A DNA stretch of 64,000 nucleotides from Acidipropionibacterium virtanenii (GTDB lineage Bacteria; Actinomycetota; Actinomycetes; Propionibacteriales; Propionibacteriaceae): NCBI RefSeq assembly GCF_003325455.1, contig NZ_CP025198.1:2852001-2916000 (forward strand). Reading direction: 5' to 3'. Every line of letters begins with the position of its first letter. Within the stretch, counting starts at the first letter, position 1. Shown one piece after another: positions 1 to 8,102 of this stretch. The notes below the pieces were generated by a model, which was given only the letters and a program-made list of their open reading frames with translations, was not told the DNA's origin and did no database searches. The translations under genes were made by a program, and so were the position numbers.

Positions 1-117
1 CATCTGAGGCCGGCGCCGGGGCCCACTCCGTCCGCACCTCTCCCCTCCAGGTCCGGGCCCGTGGCCCGGTCACCCTCTCCTCCAGGCTCCCCTCCAGGCT
101 TCCCCTCCCCTCCGACC

Positions 118-142
118 ATTTTTCTAGTTGTACTAGAAAAAT
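118..142. promoter_or_regulatory. Perfect 25-bp palindrome, probable GntR operator
   Basis: Two 11-base arms (ATTTTTCTAGT and its exact complement) flank a TGT centre, 27 bases before the GntR start codon. It is strikingly AT-rich in a GC-rich setting. YtrA-type GntR repressors usually bind a palindrome in front of their own operon, so this is the likely autoregulatory operator. The palindrome is seen directly; the binding is inferred. Confidence 0.7.
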
Positions 143-168
143 AGTCTTAGTCGATCTACCATGAACCC

Positions 169-525
169 ATGATCTGGACAGTCGATCCCACGGCGGCCGA
201 ACCGCTGTACGCCCAACTGGCGGCTCAGGTCCACGTCGCCCTGAGCCGTGGCGACCTGTCAACCGGCGACCGGCTCCCCTCGGCCAGGGAGCTCGCAGAC
301 TCCCTGGATCTCAATATCCACACGGTGCTGCACGCCTTTCAGCAGCTTCGCGACGAGGGAGTCATCGAACTTCGCCGTGGCAGGGGCGCCGTCGTCACCG
401 CGGCCCGCCCCCCAGGCATGGCCGAGGTGAAGACGGCCCTCAGCAGGTACGTCGAGGCCGGGCGAACCGCAGGCCTGCCGGCACAGGCACTCATCACACT
501 TCTCAAGGAAGCGCTTCGATCATGA
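169..525 (+). CDS. GntR-family (YtrA-like) transcriptional regulator
   Basis: A 118-residue cytoplasmic DNA-binding protein. The N-terminal two thirds form a GntR winged helix (motifs GDRLPSARELA and LDLNIHTVLHAFQQLRDEGVIELRRGRG), followed by a short helical tail of about 40 residues. This is the size expected of the YtrA subfamily, which lacks a large ligand domain. Its stop overlaps the start of the following membrane protein gene (ATGA), the usual two-gene arrangement for YtrA regulators. An ATG at 161 runs into a stop at once, so 169 is the start. The AT-rich palindrome just upstream suggests autorepression. The inducer is unknown; in relatives it is cell-envelope stress. Confidence 0.88.
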   Translation: MIWTVDPTAAEPLYAQLAAQVHVALSRGDLSTGDRLPSARELADSLDLNIHTVLHAFQQLRDEGVIELRRGRGAVVTAARPPGMAEVKTALSRYVEAGRTAGLPAQALITLLKEALRS

Positions 526-1532
526 ACACCCGCACCCCGCACTCCACCGATACACGCGAACCCTGGCGTCGCAGGGCCGTCATCACGACGGTCTGGTCCT
601 CGGCGATCGCACTCGCACTGCTCATCGCGTCGACGGTGATCGCCTGGTCATGGCGCGAGGAACTGCCCGATCCGGTGGCCTCGCACTGGAACGGCGGATC
701 GGTCCCGGACGCCGTCTCCGGTCTCGCGGGGTTCCTCGCGACCATGGGCATCACCGGGATCGGATGCCTCGTGCTCTTCGACGCGATCGCCCTGTTCATG
801 GGACGCACCGCCGGCACACTGCGGATGGCCGCCGCCGGGAACGTCTGGATGGCCGGCCTGCTGGCCACCCTCACCGCGGGCTCGCTGGCACCCCAGCGCG
901 GCCTGGCCGACGCCCATCAGGTCGCGCTCCCCGGCTGGCTGCTGCCGCTGGCACTGCTGGCCCCGCTGGTCCCCGCGGTGATCGCCGCGATCCTGGTACC
1001 CGCGGACCGGCGTCGGCCCGCCACCACAGCCGTGCCCGCCGGAGCCCCCCGGATACCGCTGGGCGAGGCGGCCCGGGCCGTATGGCTGCGCCGCGTCTCC
1101 GGTGGCCCCGGAGCGGCGATCGCGGTGGGCTCGATCCTGCTCATCGTCGTCCTGTCGATCGTGCTGAACACCCCGGGAGTACTCGCGCTCGTGGCGGTAC
1201 TCGTCCTGGTGCTGGGCGCCATGCTCGCCTTCCAGGTCCGCGTGGACGCCACCGGTCTCACGGCGCGTTCCCTGCTCGGCTGGCCACGAACCCGAATCCG
1301 GGCCGATGAGGTCGAACGAGCCTCGGTGATCGACGTCTCCCCGTTCCGCGACTTCGGTGGCTGGGGATGGCGGGTCGGCCACGGAGGACGGACCGGTATC
1401 GTGCTGCGCGCCGGCGAGGCGCTGCTGGTCGAGCAGTCGGGCGGCCGGTCCCTGGTGATCACCGTCGACGATGCCGAACAGGGCGCCGCGCTGCTCAACA
1501 CGATGGCCGCCCGGGCCCGGGATCGACGCTAA
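522..1532 (+). CDS. DUF1648-type integral membrane protein
   Basis: A 336-residue membrane protein. The first segment (about residues 20-45) is followed by the DUF1648 signature in the extracellular loop, with PDPVASHWNGG near residues 50-60, then by several further hydrophobic helices and a cytosolic C-terminal domain of about 100 residues. DUF1648 proteins are commonly encoded beside YtrA-type GntR regulators, and here the two genes overlap by four bases, so they are translationally coupled. The biochemical role is not established for the family. It ends 27 bases before the convergent MFS gene. Confidence 0.8.
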   Translation: MNTRTPHSTDTREPWRRRAVITTVWSSAIALALLIASTVIAWSWREELPDPVASHWNGGSVPDAVSGLAGFLATMGITGIGCLVLFDAIALFMGRTAGTLRMAAAGNVWMAGLLATLTAGSLAPQRGLADAHQVALPGWLLPLALLAPLVPAVIAAILVPADRRRPATTAVPAGAPRIPLGEAARAVWLRRVSGGPGAAIAVGSILLIVVLSIVLNTPGVLALVAVLVLVLGAMLAFQVRVDATGLTARSLLGWPRTRIRADEVERASVIDVSPFRDFGGWGWRVGHGGRTGIVLRAGEALLVEQSGGRSLVITVDDAEQGAALLNTMAARARDRR

Positions 1533-1559
1533 CCCTCGGCGGAATCCGGCGCCCGGCCC

Positions 1560-2990
1560 TCAGCCCTGAGCCCAGTCGGCGGCCCTGCGCGGACGGACGA
1601 AGCACAGGCATGCGATCAGACCAGCTGCAGCCAGACCCACAGACAGCCACATCGAGTCGCCCATCGCGAGGGCCAGATCGTCTCGCACCCCCGCCCGCCA
1701 CGTCATGAGAGTCGCGATACCGGCAGATCCCAGCACGGCGGCCACCTGCTGCATCTCGGAGTAGAGGCCCGCCCCGGCTCCGGCCAGCGTGGGCGACAGA
1801 TTGGCGGTGGCCGCCACCGACAGCGGCGACCAGATGAGGGCGTTGCCGACGCCGATCACCGTCATCGCGGCGAGAACGACCGGGATCGGCGTACGGGGCG
1901 ACATGGCCAGGCTCAGCCAGGACAGGCCGGCGATCATGCATCCGAATCCGGTCAGGGCCATCGGCTTCGGATCGTGGCCGTCGAGCCAGTGCCCCACCGG
2001 GTTCGCCAGCACGATCGACACCACGGCCACCGGAAGGGTCATCAGGGCCGCCCGCGTGGGGCTGAGCATCCTCACGTTCTGCAGGAACATCGTGAGCGGG
2101 TAGTTCTGGGTGAAGACGATGGCCCCCATCGCCGCGATGCCCCCGACCGCGGCACTGAAGTTGCGATCGGCGAACAGTCTCAGCGGCACCAGCGCGTCAT
2201 AGCCCATCCGGGCCTGCCAGAAGACGAATACCACCAGCAGCCCGAGGCCGACGACGATGAGTCGCGGCACCGTCATCACCCCGGCGATGGCCCCCCAGGA
2301 GTAGCGCTGCCCCTCCTGCACGCCGAACACGAGCAGCCCCAGACCTACGGCGCTGAGTAGCGCGCCGGTCCAGTCGAGCCGATTCGCGGAGCCCGCCAGC
2401 GCCGGGACGAACCGGGCGGCTGCGATCATCCCGAGCACACCCACCGGCAGGTTGACGTAGAAGATCCACTGCCAGCCTGGGCCGTCGACCAGCACACCGC
2501 CCAGCAGCGGGCCGATGATATTGGCCACTCCCCCGGTGGCTCCCCAGATCGCCATCGCCCTGCCGCGCCCGTCGGGAGGGAAGATCCGGGTGACCATCGA
2601 CATCGTCTGCGGCGAGACGATCGCGGCCCCTACCCCCTGCAGCGCCCGGGAGGCGATGAGCATCCCGGCCGTGGTGGACAGACCGCACAGCAGGGAGGCG
2701 ACGGTGAACACCCCCAGACCCGTCATGTAGACCCGCTTGAGGCCGAGCCGGTCTCCGAGCCTGCCGGTGATGAGCATGAGAGCGGCGTAGGGCAGCAGAT
2801 AGGCGCTGGTCACCCAGGCCAGCAGGGTCAGATCGGCGTGCAGATCCTTCTGCATCCTCGGCAGCGCGACGGTGACGATGCTGGCGTCGATCATCATCAT
2901 GAAGAAGCCCACCAGGATCGACCACATCGCCGGCCAGGGGCGATTCAGACGCGGGTCCCGGGGCGCCGGGAAGGTCTGGGAATCGCTCAC
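1560..2990 (-). CDS. MFS drug:H+ antiporter, DHA2 (EmrB/QacA) type
   Basis: A 476-residue, probably 14-helix efflux transporter of the plasma membrane. Helix 1 carries the DHA2 signature MMIDASIVTVALP, the loop 2-3 motif A is GRLGDRLGLKR, and antiporter motif C is seen in GPLLGG near helix 5. The family exports lipophilic cations or drugs at the expense of the proton gradient; the substrate cannot be told. I chose the GTG at 2990 because TAGGGT lies exactly seven bases upstream (2998-3003), a leaderless-promoter pattern repeated throughout this window. A GTG at 3026, overlapping the upstream gene's stop by eight bases, is the alternative. Confidence 0.87.
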   Translation of the reverse strand: MSDSQTFPAPRDPRLNRPWPAMWSILVGFFMMMIDASIVTVALPRMQKDLHADLTLLAWVTSAYLLPYAALMLITGRLGDRLGLKRVYMTGLGVFTVASLLCGLSTTAGMLIASRALQGVGAAIVSPQTMSMVTRIFPPDGRGRAMAIWGATGGVANIIGPLLGGVLVDGPGWQWIFYVNLPVGVLGMIAAARFVPALAGSANRLDWTGALLSAVGLGLLVFGVQEGQRYSWGAIAGVMTVPRLIVVGLGLLVVFVFWQARMGYDALVPLRLFADRNFSAAVGGIAAMGAIVFTQNYPLTMFLQNVRMLSPTRAALMTLPVAVVSIVLANPVGHWLDGHDPKPMALTGFGCMIAGLSWLSLAMSPRTPIPVVLAAMTVIGVGNALIWSPLSVAATANLSPTLAGAGAGLYSEMQQVAAVLGSAGIATLMTWRAGVRDDLALAMGDSMWLSVGLAAAGLIACLCFVRPRRAADWAQG

Positions 2991-3018
2991 CCGGCCCACC
3001 CTAGGCCCCGCCCTGGGC

Positions 3019-3954
3019 TCATCCACCGAAGAAGGTGACGAAGAGCCAGGCCACCAGGACGGTCAGCGGCAGCGACAGCACGGTGGTGAGGACGACGGCG
3101 GCCTCGGCGATCCGCTCCCCCACCTTCGCCCGGGTCGCGGCGATGAACGCGTTCTGGGCGGTGGGCAGCCCGGCCATGATGACCACCGCCATGAGAGCGT
3201 GGCCGCCCATGCCCAGCGCCAGTCCGGCCCCCAGGGCGACCAGCGGCTGGATGACGAGCTTGAAGGCGACCGCGAACTCGGTGAGGTGGCCGTCGAGGTC
3301 GTGGAGGGAGAAGGTCTGACCGACCAGGGAGACGCCCAGGGCGATGAGCACGGTGCCGGGGGCGGCCTCCCCGATGAGGTGGGCGGTGGTGCTGATGATC
3401 GAGGGCAGACGGATCCCGGTCGCCGAGACGAGGAAGCCGAGGGCGGCGGCGATCACCATCGGATTGGTGAAGACCCTCCGCAGCACCCCGGCGACGGTGG
3501 GCCGCACGCCGGAGCCCACCAGGTCGGAGAGCACGTAGAACAACGGGGTGAGGAATCCGAGCTGGAAGATCATCACCGGGACGCCGTAGGAGGCGTGCCC
3601 GAGCACGTAGATGCCGATCGGGATGCCGATATAGGCGGCATTGTTGAGTGACGCCGACATCGACCCGAGCACCACCTGGCCGGCATCGGCGTGCATCGCG
3701 AACCGGGCGATGGCCGCGAACAGCGCCGCGGTGACCAGCCCGGACGCCGCGGCAACGACCAGGGGCCGACCGAGCACCTGGGAGATGGGTGTCTCGGCGA
3801 TCGAGTAGAGCAGCAGGGCCGGGGCGGCGGCCCAGTACACGAAGCCGGACAGCACTTTGCCGGCCTCGGGCCCGACGGCTCCGGTGCGGCGCAGCGCCCA
3901 TCCGACGAGGATGACGACGGCCAGGGCCGCGACGTTCTCAGCAATGACGACCAA
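3019..3954 (-). CDS. AEC-family (auxin efflux carrier-like) permease
   Basis: A 311-residue membrane protein with about ten hydrophobic segments in two five-helix halves. Typical AEC features are the N-terminal VGWALRRTG loop, conserved LNNAAYIGIPI in the first half, and AGLPTAQNAFIAATR in the second. Bacterial members move malate, malonate or other organic acids. The start used is TTG; no clear ribosome site is visible, so it is uncertain. The MFS gene follows on the same strand within a few bases but has its own promoter-like element, so co-transcription is possible but not required. Confidence 0.82.
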   Translation of the reverse strand: MVVIAENVAALAVVILVGWALRRTGAVGPEAGKVLSGFVYWAAAPALLLYSIAETPISQVLGRPLVVAAASGLVTAALFAAIARFAMHADAGQVVLGSMSASLNNAAYIGIPIGIYVLGHASYGVPVMIFQLGFLTPLFYVLSDLVGSGVRPTVAGVLRRVFTNPMVIAAALGFLVSATGIRLPSIISTTAHLIGEAAPGTVLIALGVSLVGQTFSLHDLDGHLTEFAVAFKLVIQPLVALGAGLALGMGGHALMAVVIMAGLPTAQNAFIAATRAKVGERIAEAAVVLTTVLSLPLTVLVAWLFVTFFGG

Positions 3955-4047
3955 CAGGGTCTCACCACGTTCAGGATCGGGTTCGGGTACAGGATCCAGT
4001 CAACAACCCGGGCACCCGAGTCGCCCGCGGGGGTCGCTGAGCGGACG

Positions 4048-4650
4048 TCAGGAACGCACCTCGTAGACCTGTCCGGTCTCCTGACGCTCGACGGACCGCA
4101 CGAAGGCCAGCGCGGCGGTGGCCGCCGGCACCCCCGGGTCGCCGGCGAACATCTTCTTGGCGCCGGGCCCGGCCTCGGCGATCACGGTGGGGCTGACGAC
4201 GTTGACCCGGACCGGCGCCAGCTCCTGGGCCGCGGCCTTGGCGAAAGACTCGACGGCACCGTTGGCCGCTGATCCGGCGGCACTGGTGAAGCACGGCTCG
4301 TGGGTGAGCAGACCGGTCACCAGGGTGAAGGAGCCGTTGGGCGAGATGCTGTGCTGCCCCCGCCGGACCACCTCGATCTGCCCCAGCGCCTTGCCCTTGA
4401 GGGTGGTCAGGATGTCCTCAAGGCTGAGCTCAGTCAGGGGGCGGAAGACCGCTGGGCCGGCGGTGACGCACACCGCGTCAACGGTGCCGGTCCGGGTGAA
4501 CAGGGCGTCGATGGACGCCGGTTCGGTGATGTCGACCGGGTACTCGGTGCTGCCGCGGTGGGCTGCGATGACGTCATGGCCGTGGGAGGCGAGCACGGTG
4601 TGGACTGCCGATCCGATGATGCCGGTGGCTCCGATGAGAAGAATGCGCAT
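4048..4650 (-). CDS. Short atypical SDR-family protein
   Basis: A 200-residue Rossmann-fold protein. The nucleotide-binding motif GATGIIG is at residues 7-13, and the family ending VNVVSPT with the SAANGAVESFAKAAAQEL helix is present. The usual catalytic Tyr-x-x-x-Lys is missing: the stretch where Tyr is expected reads GSAANGAVESF. This absence is shared by a known short-SDR subgroup (PRK07578-like), so it is a family feature and not a mutation here. The role may be NAD(P)-dependent binding or a non-canonical reductase. TAGGCT lies six bases before the ATG (4657-4662), suggesting a leaderless mRNA. Confidence 0.8.
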   Translation of the reverse strand: MRILLIGATGIIGSAVHTVLASHGHDVIAAHRGSTEYPVDITEPASIDALFTRTGTVDAVCVTAGPAVFRPLTELSLEDILTTLKGKALGQIEVVRRGQHSISPNGSFTLVTGLLTHEPCFTSAAGSAANGAVESFAKAAAQELAPVRVNVVSPTVIAEAGPGAKKMFAGDPGVPAATAALAFVRSVERQETGQVYEVRS

Positions 4651-4752
4651 GACCCCAGCCTATGGGCGACGCCGACGCAGCCCGGGTGGCGGTCGAGGAT
4701 CGGCCGGGGCAGAGTGGGCAGCGCAGAGTGCACACCGCATCCAGGAGGGGCC

Positions 4753-5739
4753 ATGGCCGCTGTCGACGAATCACTCGACCCGGACCCGTCCGGGCTGATC
4801 CACGGATCCATGGGACTGGGCGGAGGTTGGGACGACAGCCCGCTCGAGCCGTCCCAGGTCGAAGCCGCTGAGGCGGCCCTCGACGCGGCGTCCGGCATCG
4901 GCATCAGCTGGATCGACACGGCCGACATCTACTGCAACGGGAAGTCCGAGAGAGTGCTGGGCGAGGTGCTCCAGAACCGCCCCGACCTGCGCCGGCACTT
5001 CAGCATTCAGACGAAGTTCGGAATCCGGGTGCCCGGCAACACGACCGCCTCAGACGTCGCCCACTACCGACAGGATGCCGACACCGTGCTGGCCTCGGTG
5101 GAAGGCTGCCTGGCACGGCTGCGCACCGATCACCTGGACGCCCTGCTCATCCATCGTCCGAGTCCCCTCATCGACCGTGCCGGCACCGCCCGCGCCCTGG
5201 ACCGCCTCATCGATGAGGGGACGGTCGGCCGGATCGGGGTCTCGAACATGTCTCACCATCAGATGGCCGCCCTTCAGGCCCATCTGAACCATCCGCTGCA
5301 GGTCAACCAGCTGCAGCTGTCCCTGGCCCACCGCGACTTCGTGGAGGTCGAGGTGGGGGTCAATGCCGACCCGGCGGTCTTCCCGGCGGGCACCCTGGAG
5401 TACGCCCTGGCCCATGGCGTGCAGAACCAGGCGTGGAGCCCGCTGGCGGGCGGCCGCTACGACCCCGACCAGCCTGCGGATACCGGGCGGCAGGAGGATC
5501 CGGCCGTTCTGGCGACCCGTACCGAGGTGGCCCGGCAGGCCCGGGCGGGCGGCGTCACTCCCACCGCGATCCTGCTGGCCTGGCTGATGCGCCACCCGTC
5601 CGGCATCGTGCCGGTCATCGGCAGCTCCAGGCCGCAGCGGATCATGGCGGCGGCCGACGCCGCTCGGGCTGCACGGGCGATGAGCGACGAGGACTGGTGG
5701 AAGCTCTTCCTCACCGCCCGCGGCGGAGCCGTTCGCTGA
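4753..5739 (+). CDS. Aldo/keto reductase (YdhF-like)
   Basis: A 328-residue cytosolic (beta/alpha)8 oxidoreductase that should reduce aldehydes or ketones with NADPH. Visible tetrad elements are Asp and Tyr in WIDTADIYCNG, Lys in IQTKFG, and His in LLIHRPSPL. The C-terminal cofactor-phosphate motif is PVIGSSRPQRI. The start is ATG 4753, with a strong ribosome site (AGGAGGGG, 4743-4750). It is divergent from the SDR gene across about 100 bases. The substrate is unknown. It is one of three aldo/keto reductases in the window; the three are not close copies of one another. Confidence 0.88.
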   Translation: MAAVDESLDPDPSGLIHGSMGLGGGWDDSPLEPSQVEAAEAALDAASGIGISWIDTADIYCNGKSERVLGEVLQNRPDLRRHFSIQTKFGIRVPGNTTASDVAHYRQDADTVLASVEGCLARLRTDHLDALLIHRPSPLIDRAGTARALDRLIDEGTVGRIGVSNMSHHQMAALQAHLNHPLQVNQLQLSLAHRDFVEVEVGVNADPAVFPAGTLEYALAHGVQNQAWSPLAGGRYDPDQPADTGRQEDPAVLATRTEVARQARAGGVTPTAILLAWLMRHPSGIVPVIGSSRPQRIMAAADAARAARAMSDEDWWKLFLTARGGAVR

Positions 5740-5844
5740 GTCGCCGTGCGGGTGCGCGGCCCCTGACGATGGGGGGCATGAACACACCCGACCCCGTACG
5801 GCCCGCGCCATACTGGACGGTACTCACACGACAGGAGAACCCCC

Positions 5845-6141
5845 ATGTGGAATGACTTCGGGAAGTCAGGCAGCGGACCCCGACGCTCCAACACCGAACA
5901 CTTCGAAGTGCCCGCCAACCAGCTCCTGTCCAAGGTCAAGTCTCTGGTCAGTCAGGGCAATGTGCGCAGGATCGTCATCCGCCGCCGCGACGGGCGCCGG
6001 CTCTTCTCGGTGCCGTTGAGCGCCGGCGTGGCCGTGGGCGGGGTCACCGTGCTGGCCGCCCCCACCATCGCCGCCATCGGCGCGATCGCGGCCCTCGGCA
6101 CCGGCGTCACCGTCGAGGTGGAGCGCAGAGAGGACCACTGA
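5845..6141 (+). CDS. DUF4342 domain protein
   Basis: A 98-residue small protein. The first half has the DUF4342 pattern ([20 protein letters not shown] then [23 protein letters not shown]). A hydrophobic, glycine/alanine-rich segment ([23 protein letters not shown]) and a charged tail follow. The domain is widespread in Actinobacteria and Firmicutes without a known function; the single hydrophobic stretch suggests membrane association. AGGAG lies eight bases before the ATG. Directly downstream begins a relic of a rhamnose operon, which is unrelated in sequence. Confidence 0.82.
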   Translation: MWNDFGKSGSGPRRSNTEHFEVPANQLLSKVKSLVSQGNVRRIVIRRRDGRRLFSVPLSAGVAVGGVTVLAAPTIAAIGAIAALGTGVTVEVERREDH

Positions 6142-6142
6142 C

Positions 6143-6295
6143 ACGGACGCCTTCAACACCGACGTCCACCCCCTGCGTGCCGAGCAGGGCATCGACCCCG
6201 ATCCCTACGCTGCCTTCCTGTGCTCGGGCTACCTGGAGCAGGTCCGCGAGGAGCGGGGCGGCGGTCAGCAGGCTGGCTGGGGGTCTGATCGATGA
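6143..6295 (+). pseudogene. rhaI: 3-prime remnant of L-rhamnose isomerase gene
   Basis: An open frame of 50 codons, ending at TGA 6293-6295, reads [19 protein letters not shown], then [22 protein letters not shown]. This looks like the C-terminal end of actinobacterial L-rhamnose isomerase, whose last helices have the pattern TDVRPL...DPxAAYRxSGY...VxxERG. There is no start codon and no upstream coding, so only the gene end survives. The identification rests on motif memory and on the rhaB-like start that overlaps its stop by ATGA, the usual rhaI-rhaB junction. Confidence 0.62.
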
Positions 6296-6435
6296 CCGGA
6301 TGCGCCGTCGCAGCGATTGATCTGGGCGCCTCCATCGGAGGCATCCTGCGCGGCACCCTGACGGACGCTCGGCTGTCCGTCGAGGAGTGGCCGAGAGGGC
6401 CGGGCCTCCGGGGCCGAGGGGCTGTGACGTTGTGA
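6292..6435 (+). pseudogene. rhaB: 5-prime remnant of rhamnulokinase gene
   Basis: ATG 6292 opens a 47-codon frame beginning [19 protein letters not shown] and continuing with RLSVEEWPRGP before drifting to a stop. The AAIDLGASSG motif is the first phosphate-binding strand of FGGY rhamnulokinases; here the second Ser of GASSG is Ile. A functional kinase has about 480 residues, so nearly the whole gene is gone. The ATGA overlap with the isomerase remnant preserves the original operon junction. The region was probably left by a deletion of both flanks. Confidence 0.7.
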
Positions 6436-6440
6436 TTGTG

Positions 6441-6486
6441 ACGTTGTGAGGGTGTGGGGCGTCTTCGCCCCACACCCTCACAACGT
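6441..6486. terminator. Long hairpin, 21-bp perfect stem
   Basis: The arms at 6441-6461 and 6466-6486 are exact complements around a TCTT loop. No T-run follows on either strand. It lies between the rhamnose-operon remnant (+) and the convergent small membrane protein gene (-), so it could terminate transcription from both sides. It belongs to the set of long intergenic inverted repeats of this window. Confidence 0.75.
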
Positions 6487-6546
6487 GTGATGCAGGTCTC
6501 TTGATGGCGATCTCGCCCTCGTCGGTCCCGAGGTTCTCGCCAGCAT

Positions 6547-6771
6547 TCAGTGCCGGCGCCCCTTGGCGAGATAGATCAGCGGTACTGCGCCCAGCGAGTT
6601 CACGGTCATCAGCCCGAACGCCCACAGCGCCTTGGGGCCGCGCACCTGATCGGCCGGGCGCCGGACCAGGTCGATGAGGCTCCAGACCTTCAATGCGGCC
6701 TCTGCGCCTCCCGCCGTCACCAGTCCGACCCTTACCGGCCTCGGCAGCTCCTGCCACTTCTTCCCGGACAT
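6547..6771 (-). CDS. Small PLDc_N-like membrane protein
   Basis: A 74-residue protein with two hydrophobic segments (around residues 17-32 and 48-68) separated by the motif DLVRRPADQVRGPKALWAF. That spacer and the closing YLAKGRRH match the phospholipase D N-terminal (PLDc_N) type of short actinobacterial membrane proteins, in which no enzyme domain follows. The function is unknown. It is divergent from the DUF1707 gene at 6851. The start is ATG 6771; no strong ribosome site is seen. Confidence 0.7.
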   Translation of the reverse strand: MSGKKWQELPRPVRVGLVTAGGAEAALKVWSLIDLVRRPADQVRGPKALWAFGLMTVNSLGAVPLIYLAKGRRH

Positions 6772-6850
6772 CGGTCACCCCGTTTCTCCGCGTCGTCGCG
6801 TCCTGACACAAGAGTCTACGGCGCACCCTCCCCGAACTAGGCTGGACGCC

Positions 6851-7501
6851 ATGATCGAGCCATCTCCCGAGGACCGTCACCTGGACATGCGTGTCGGCGA
6901 CATGGACCGCACCCGGGTCGCCGAGCTGCTCGACGAGGCCTACGCCGACGGTCGTCTCGACCGGGAGGAGCACGACGAGCGCGCCGCCTCGGCGATCACG
7001 GCTCGCACCTTCGGGGATCTCGCGGTGCTGACCCGCGATCTCGATCCGGCCGCCGTCTCGCCCCGGGCGTCGGCGTCCTCGGCGATGGTGCCTGCGACCA
7101 GCCGGGTGCCGGTGGTCGCCGGACCTCCCGACGACCGCATCGTCACCATCATGGGAGACGTCACCCGTGGTGCCGGCCATACGCTGGCTGCCCGCACCGA
7201 GATCGTCTCGGGGCTGGGTGACGTCAAGCTCGACCTCACCTCCATGTCGCTGGCCGCCCACGACGTCGTCATCGAGATCAGGTCGGTGATGGGCGACATC
7301 AAGATCATGGTGCCGGAGGGCATGCGGGTGATCGACCAGACCGGACGCTTCCTCGGCGACAGCAAGTTCGACGGGCTGGTGCCCAGCGGCCCCGACGACC
7401 CGACCGTGACCCTCACCGGATTCCTCGCTCTGGGCGACGTCAAGGTCTACGGGCCCGAGCACGTCTCCTTCGCCAAGAAGCTCCGCAAGTGGTTCGGCTG
7501 A
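6851..7501 (+). CDS. DUF1707 protein with LiaF-like C-terminal domain
   Basis: A 216-residue soluble protein. Residues 1-65 form the DUF1707 domain (MRVGDMDRTRVAELLDEAYADGRLDREEHDER). After a linker, residues about 95-216 form a beta-rich repeat domain with recurring MGDV and LGDVK motifs, like the cell-wall-active antibiotic response (LiaF C-terminal) domain. The combination is common in Actinobacteria and is thought to sense or bind at the membrane, but no reaction is known. TAGGCT at 6838-6843 is seven bases from the ATG, with no ribosome site, so the mRNA is probably leaderless. A second DUF1707 protein lies at 42498. Confidence 0.8.
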   Translation: MIEPSPEDRHLDMRVGDMDRTRVAELLDEAYADGRLDREEHDERAASAITARTFGDLAVLTRDLDPAAVSPRASASSAMVPATSRVPVVAGPPDDRIVTIMGDVTRGAGHTLAARTEIVSGLGDVKLDLTSMSLAAHDVVIEIRSVMGDIKIMVPEGMRVIDQTGRFLGDSKFDGLVPSGPDDPTVTLTGFLALGDVKVYGPEHVSFAKKLRKWFG

Positions 7502-7613
7502 CCTGAGCATGCCGCGCGCATATTGCTAGCTGGAAGGCATGATCGGGCCTGTTCTGCTCGAACTCGGGCCTCCAGCGAGTGATCCGCGCACATCGCCCCG
7601 CTACATTGGCTCC

Positions 7614-8102
7614 ATGGACGCCCTCTTCGACCCGCCTGGGGGCCGGTGGCAGCCGGTCTCGCCGCGGTACATCACGGTGAAGAGGCTGTCAGTGCTGCTC
7701 ACCTGGGGAATCCCCACGCTCATCGTCGCCGTGGGCCTGGGCATCATCTGGACGTGGTGGGCCGCGCTGGTGGCAGCCATCGTGGGTCTGGCGATCACCA
7801 TGTGGCGCTGGCTGCGGATGACGAAGATCGTGTCGGCATGGGGCTGGTGCGAGCGCGGCACCGACCTGTGCATCCGATCGGGGCCGATGTTCCGTAACCT
7901 CACGATCGTCCCCTACGGGCGGATGCAGAGCGTCGAGATCAGCTCCGGGCCGGTCGACCGGCACTTCGGCCTGGCCTCGGTGCAGCTGGTCACCGCATCG
8001 CCCCTGTCGGACGCCACCATCCCGGGGATGCCGCATGCCGATGCCGTGGCCCTGCGTGACCGGATCACAGCCATCGCCGAGACATCGGACGCGGGCCTGT
8101 GA
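7614..8102 (+). CDS. Bacterial PH-domain membrane protein, YdbS-like
   Basis: A 162-residue protein. Two hydrophobic helices lie near residues 25-65 (LTWGIPTLIVAVGLGIIWTWW and a second), followed by a bPH2 (DUF304) domain containing TDLCIRSGPMFRNLTIVPYGRMQSVEISSGP. An ATG at 7539 gives 25 extra residues without character. ATG 7614 is preferred because TACATT sits six bases upstream and the protein then starts as its relatives do. Its stop overlaps the start of the next, YdbT-like gene (GTGA). YdbS/YdbT pairs protect against certain bacteriocins in Bacillus; the role here is not shown. Confidence 0.82.
   Translation: MDALFDPPGGRWQPVSPRYITVKRLSVLLTWGIPTLIVAVGLGIIWTWWAALVAAIVGLAITMWRWLRMTKIVSAWGWCERGTDLCIRSGPMFRNLTIVPYGRMQSVEISSGPVDRHFGLASVQLVTASPLSDATIPGMPHADAVALRDRITAIAETSDAGL

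Noticed and set aside
4048-4650. Loss-of-function reading of the SDR because the catalytic Tyr is missing
   Set aside because: The same absence is typical of this short-SDR subgroup, so it is not evidence of decay here.
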